A DNA stretch of 64,000 nt, from positions 62,001 through 126,000 of the forward strand of contig JAOAIK010000037.1 of the NCBI GenBank assembly GCA_026414745.1. The letters run 5' to 3'. The translations under genes were made by a program, and so were the position numbers. Below the pieces are notes generated by a model. That model was not told the origin of the DNA. It saw only the letters and a program-made list of their open reading frames with translations, and ran no database searches. Below are positions 61,721-64,000 of the stretch, piece by piece (position 1 is the first letter of the stretch; every line of letters starts with the position of its first letter). Source of the DNA: Roseococcus sp. (GTDB taxonomy: Bacteria; Pseudomonadota; Alphaproteobacteria; Acetobacterales; Acetobacteraceae).

Positions 61721-63121
61721 ATGAACATGATGGCGCCGCCGCCCCGGCCCGACACCTTCATCCCGCCGAAACCCACCTCGCTCTCCGCCCTCGTCTCGCT
61801 CCTGCGGGTGGTGCTGCGCGGCGATGGCGACCTGCTCTCGCTGCTGCCCGCGGCGGCCTACCGGGTGGAGGTGGGGCATCTCGGCTGGTCGCGCCGGCAG
61901 ATCCTGATCGTGAACCGGCCCGACCAGGTGCGGCGCGTGCTCTCCGATCCCGAGGGGATCTTCCCCAAGAGCGACCTGATGGTGGAGGCGCTCGACCCGC
62001 TGATCGGCGATTCGATCTTCGTCTCCTCCGGCGAGACGTGGAAGCGGCAGCGGCGGATGCTCGACCCGTCCCTCACCATGATGCGCGTGACCAACGCCTT
62101 CCCGGCCATGGTCGCGGGCTGCGAAGCGGCGGAGGAGGCGCTGGAGGAGGCGGCCGCACAGCGCCGTCCCGTCTCGCTCGACCTCACCATGAGCCATCTG
62201 ACGGCCGACATCATCTGCCGCACCGTCTTTTCCACCAGCCTTCGCCACCAGGCCGCCCAGGACGTGTTCGACGCCTTCACGCTCTTCGAACGCAGCGTGG
62301 CGCAGGTGGAAATCCGCCGCCTGATCTTCGACGAGGCCTGGAGCAACGCCCCGCAGCGCCCGGAAGTGCTGGAGGCCTGCCGCACCATCCGTCGCCATCT
62401 CGCGGCGCTGCTCGACACCCACACGACGGCGCCGCCGGGCCGCTTCGACGACATCGCGAGCGCCGTCATCGCCGCCCGCGACCCCGAGACGGGCGCGCCC
62501 TTCACCCGCGAGGAGCTGATCGACCAGCTCGGCGTGCTCTTCCTCGCCGGGCACGAGACGAGCGCGAGCGCGCTCACCTGGGTGTTCTTCCTCCTCGCCA
62601 CCCGGCCCGCCCTGGTGGCGCGGCTGCGCGCCGAACTGCGCGCGGTGTGCGGCGAGGGGCCGGTGGAGTTCGAGCACACGAAGCGCCTCGTCTTCGTGCG
62701 CAACCTGTTCCGCGAGACGCTGCGCCTCTATCCCCCCATCACCTTCCTGCCGCGCGTCGCGCTGGAAGCCACGCGGATCGGCGAAGTCATGGCGAAGCGC
62801 GGCGCGCTCGTGATGGTGGCACCCTGGGTGCTGCACCGCCACCAGCGCTACTGGCGCGAGCCCCACCTGTTCGACGCCGACCGTTTCCTGCCCGAGAGGG
62901 AGGAGGAGATCACGCCCGGCACCTACATCCCCTTCGGGCTGGGGCCGCGGGTCTGCGCCGGCGCCGCCTTCGCCACCACCGAGGCCATCCTGCTCATCGC
63001 GCGCCTGTTCCGGCGCTTCGACTTCCGCGTGCTGCAGCCGCACCGGGTCCGCCCCGCCGCGCGCCTCACCACCCGCCCGGCCGAGCAGGTGATGGTCGTC
63101 GTCTCGCGCGCCGGCGCATGA
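61721..63121 (+). CDS. Cytochrome P450
   Basis: The product is 466 residues, without a membrane anchor. The I-helix oxygen-activating motif AGHETSAS is near residue 283, ETLR is the ExxR of the K-helix, and FGLGPRVCAGAAFA provides the heme-thiolate Cys. It resembles the CYP102/CYP110-type fatty-acid or terpenoid hydroxylases in size and motifs. No ferredoxin or reductase gene is adjacent. It is divergent from crtD's operon and overlaps an ATP-grasp gene, so it likely oxidises an intermediate of a ligase-built product. Confidence 0.93.
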   Translation: MNMMAPPPRPDTFIPPKPTSLSALVSLLRVVLRGDGDLLSLLPAAAYRVEVGHLGWSRRQILIVNRPDQVRRVLSDPEGIFPKSDLMVEALDPLIGDSIFVSSGETWKRQRRMLDPSLTMMRVTNAFPAMVAGCEAAEEALEEAAAQRRPVSLDLTMSHLTADIICRTVFSTSLRHQAAQDVFDAFTLFERSVAQVEIRRLIFDEAWSNAPQRPEVLEACRTIRRHLAALLDTHTTAPPGRFDDIASAVIAARDPETGAPFTREELIDQLGVLFLAGHETSASALTWVFFLLATRPALVARLRAELRAVCGEGPVEFEHTKRLVFVRNLFRETLRLYPPITFLPRVALEATRIGEVMAKRGALVMVAPWVLHRHQRYWREPHLFDADRFLPEREEEITPGTYIPFGLGPRVCAGAAFATTEAILLIARLFRRFDFRVLQPHRVRPAARLTTRPAEQVMVVVSRAGA

Positions 63122-64000
63122 GCGCGCCGACCGTCCTGCTCACCCTGGGCCGGCTGCCCAAGGCGCTCGACATCGCGCGCAGCTTCTCCGCCGCCGGCTG
63201 GCGGGTGGTGGTGGCCGAACCCTTCGCCCGGCACCTCACGGGCGCCTCGCGCCATGTCGCGGCCTCCGTCGCGGTGCGGCCGCCATCGGAAGGGAAGGAG
63301 GCCTATCTCGAGGATCTGCTCCGGGTGGTGCGGGCAGAGGATGTCCGCCTCGTCCTGCCGGTGTCGGAGGAGACGTTGCATGTGGCCGGGCTGCATGGGC
63401 GCCTGCCCGATGGGGTGCGCCTGTTCGCCCCCCCGCCCGAGCGGCTGCTGCCCCTGCACGACAAGCTGGCCTTCACCCGGCTCTGCACCGCCTGGGGCGT
63501 GCGCGCCCCGGAGACCCATCCGCTCGGCACGGCGGAGGCGGAGGCGCTCGCCGCGCGGCAGGACGTGGTGGTAAAGCCCGTGCATTCCTGCGGCGGGCGC
63601 GGCTTCCGCCTGATCCGGCGGGGCGCGCCGCTCCCGGCCGAGTCCGTGCCGCATGTGGTGCAGGCCTTCGTGCCGGGCCGGGTGTACTCCTCCTGCGGCA
63701 TCGCCCATGCAGGACGCCTCGTCGCCAACGCCATCTACCGCGGCGTGATGTTCGCGGGCTCTGTGGCCACCGTCTTCGAGCGCGTGACCGACGCGCCGCG
63801 ACTCGAGGAATGGATCGCGCGCTTCGTCGCCGCCTCCGGCCACACGGGCTTCATCTCCTTCGACCTGATCCTGGACGAGGCGGGCGAGCCATGGGGCATC
63901 GAGTGCAACCCGCGCGTGACCAGCGGCGTGCATTTCCTGCGCACCGGGCAGATCGCGCCGGCCATCCTGAACGGAACCCCGGCCGCGCTGCGCGAGGAGG
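63118..64000 (+). CDS. ATP-grasp ligase, 5' part (runs off window)
   Basis: An open frame starts at ATG 63118 inside the P450 stop (ATGA) and stays open to the window end, 294 codons. A pre-ATP-grasp Rossmann-like domain (VLLTLGRLPKALDIARSFSAAG) is followed by VVVKPVHSCGGRGFRLI (ATP-binding Lys and Gly-rich loop) and GIECNPRVTSGVH, the metal-binding Glu/Asn of the ATP-grasp fold. It resembles carbamoyl-phosphate-synthase-like amino acid or carboxylate ligases. Product unknown. The stop is outside the window. Confidence 0.85.
   Translation, partial: MSAPTVLLTLGRLPKALDIARSFSAAGWRVVVAEPFARHLTGASRHVAASVAVRPPSEGKEAYLEDLLRVVRAEDVRLVLPVSEETLHVAGLHGRLPDGVRLFAPPPERLLPLHDKLAFTRLCTAWGVRAPETHPLGTAEAEALAARQDVVVKPVHSCGGRGFRLIRRGAPLPAESVPHVVQAFVPGRVYSSCGIAHAGRLVANAIYRGVMFAGSVATVFERVTDAPRLEEWIARFVAASGHTGFISFDLILDEAGEPWGIECNPRVTSGVHFLRTGQIAPAILNGTPAALREE

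Noticed and set aside
2-64000. tRNA, rRNA, CRISPR arrays, transposases and prophage genes
   Set aside because: Looked for while reading both strands; no repeat-spacer pattern, cloverleaf, transposase or phage protein could be supported.

Overview
The window is about 64 kb of very GC-rich DNA, densely coded on both strands. It carries a bacteriochlorophyll/puf photosynthesis block with BchXYZ, LH1 and a type-II reaction centre with a tetraheme PufC. It also carries alphaproteobacterial-type genes (AapJQM, a CoxGDE/XdhC set, a Zur-like regulator, NADP-IDH). This points to an aerobic anoxygenic phototrophic alphaproteobacterium, most plausibly of the Acetobacteraceae/Rhodospirillales (Elioraea- or Roseomonas-like). 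The taxonomic guess is inference. No rRNA, tRNA, CRISPR array or insertion sequence was seen.

Layout. 1-8.2 kb: the 3' end of a GST gene, a 450-bp stretch without a convincing gene, a candidate minus-strand small RNA, a lytic transglycosylase, the amino-acid ABC transporter genes aapJ-aapQ-aapM without the ATPase gene, an Asp/Glu racemase-type enzyme, an SDR and icd. 8.2-24.7 kb: accessory metabolism, with a DsbA-like isomerase, a beta-hydroxyacid dehydrogenase, a sulfatase, a flavin reductase, dienelactone hydrolase, a chemoreceptor, an M3 oligopeptidase, SDRs, an amidase with an AtzG-like partner and a TPP enzyme. 24.7-38.1 kb: a second lytic transglycosylase, a Bug-type solute receptor facing a tightly overlapped hydantoinase/oxoprolinase operon (HyuB-HyuA-isochorismatase-like-flavoprotein), a thiolase-like protein without its cysteine paired with a DUF35 protein, a DUF192 protein, an HDAC-family protein, PrpB and an NhaD-type antiporter.

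38.2-43.6 kb: a head-to-tail operon (coxG, coxD, coxE, split XdhC, molybdopterin-binding/MocA-like fusion) of accessory factors for a molybdenum hydroxylase; no coxM/S/L is present. 43.6-47.7 kb: Zur-like regulator, hisI, then GNAT-nitrilase-lpxB linked by stop/start overlaps, and a small secreted protein.

47.7-61.6 kb: the photosynthesis block, crtE, bchCXYZ, pufBALMC, a YqaA-like membrane protein, crtI, and convergent crtD with a DUF2306-like membrane protein. PpsR/CrtJ-type palindromes (TGT-N12-ACA) lie upstream of crtE and, as a tandem pair with 8-bp spacing overlapping a sigma70-like promoter, upstream of bchC. A perfect hairpin with a short T-tract follows pufC. crtF and pufQ are absent from their usual positions; a 46-codon frame, overlapped at both ends, fills the pufQ slot. 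61.7-64 kb: a cytochrome P450 overlapped with an ATP-grasp gene that runs off the window, the best candidate here for an uncharacterised biosynthetic operon.
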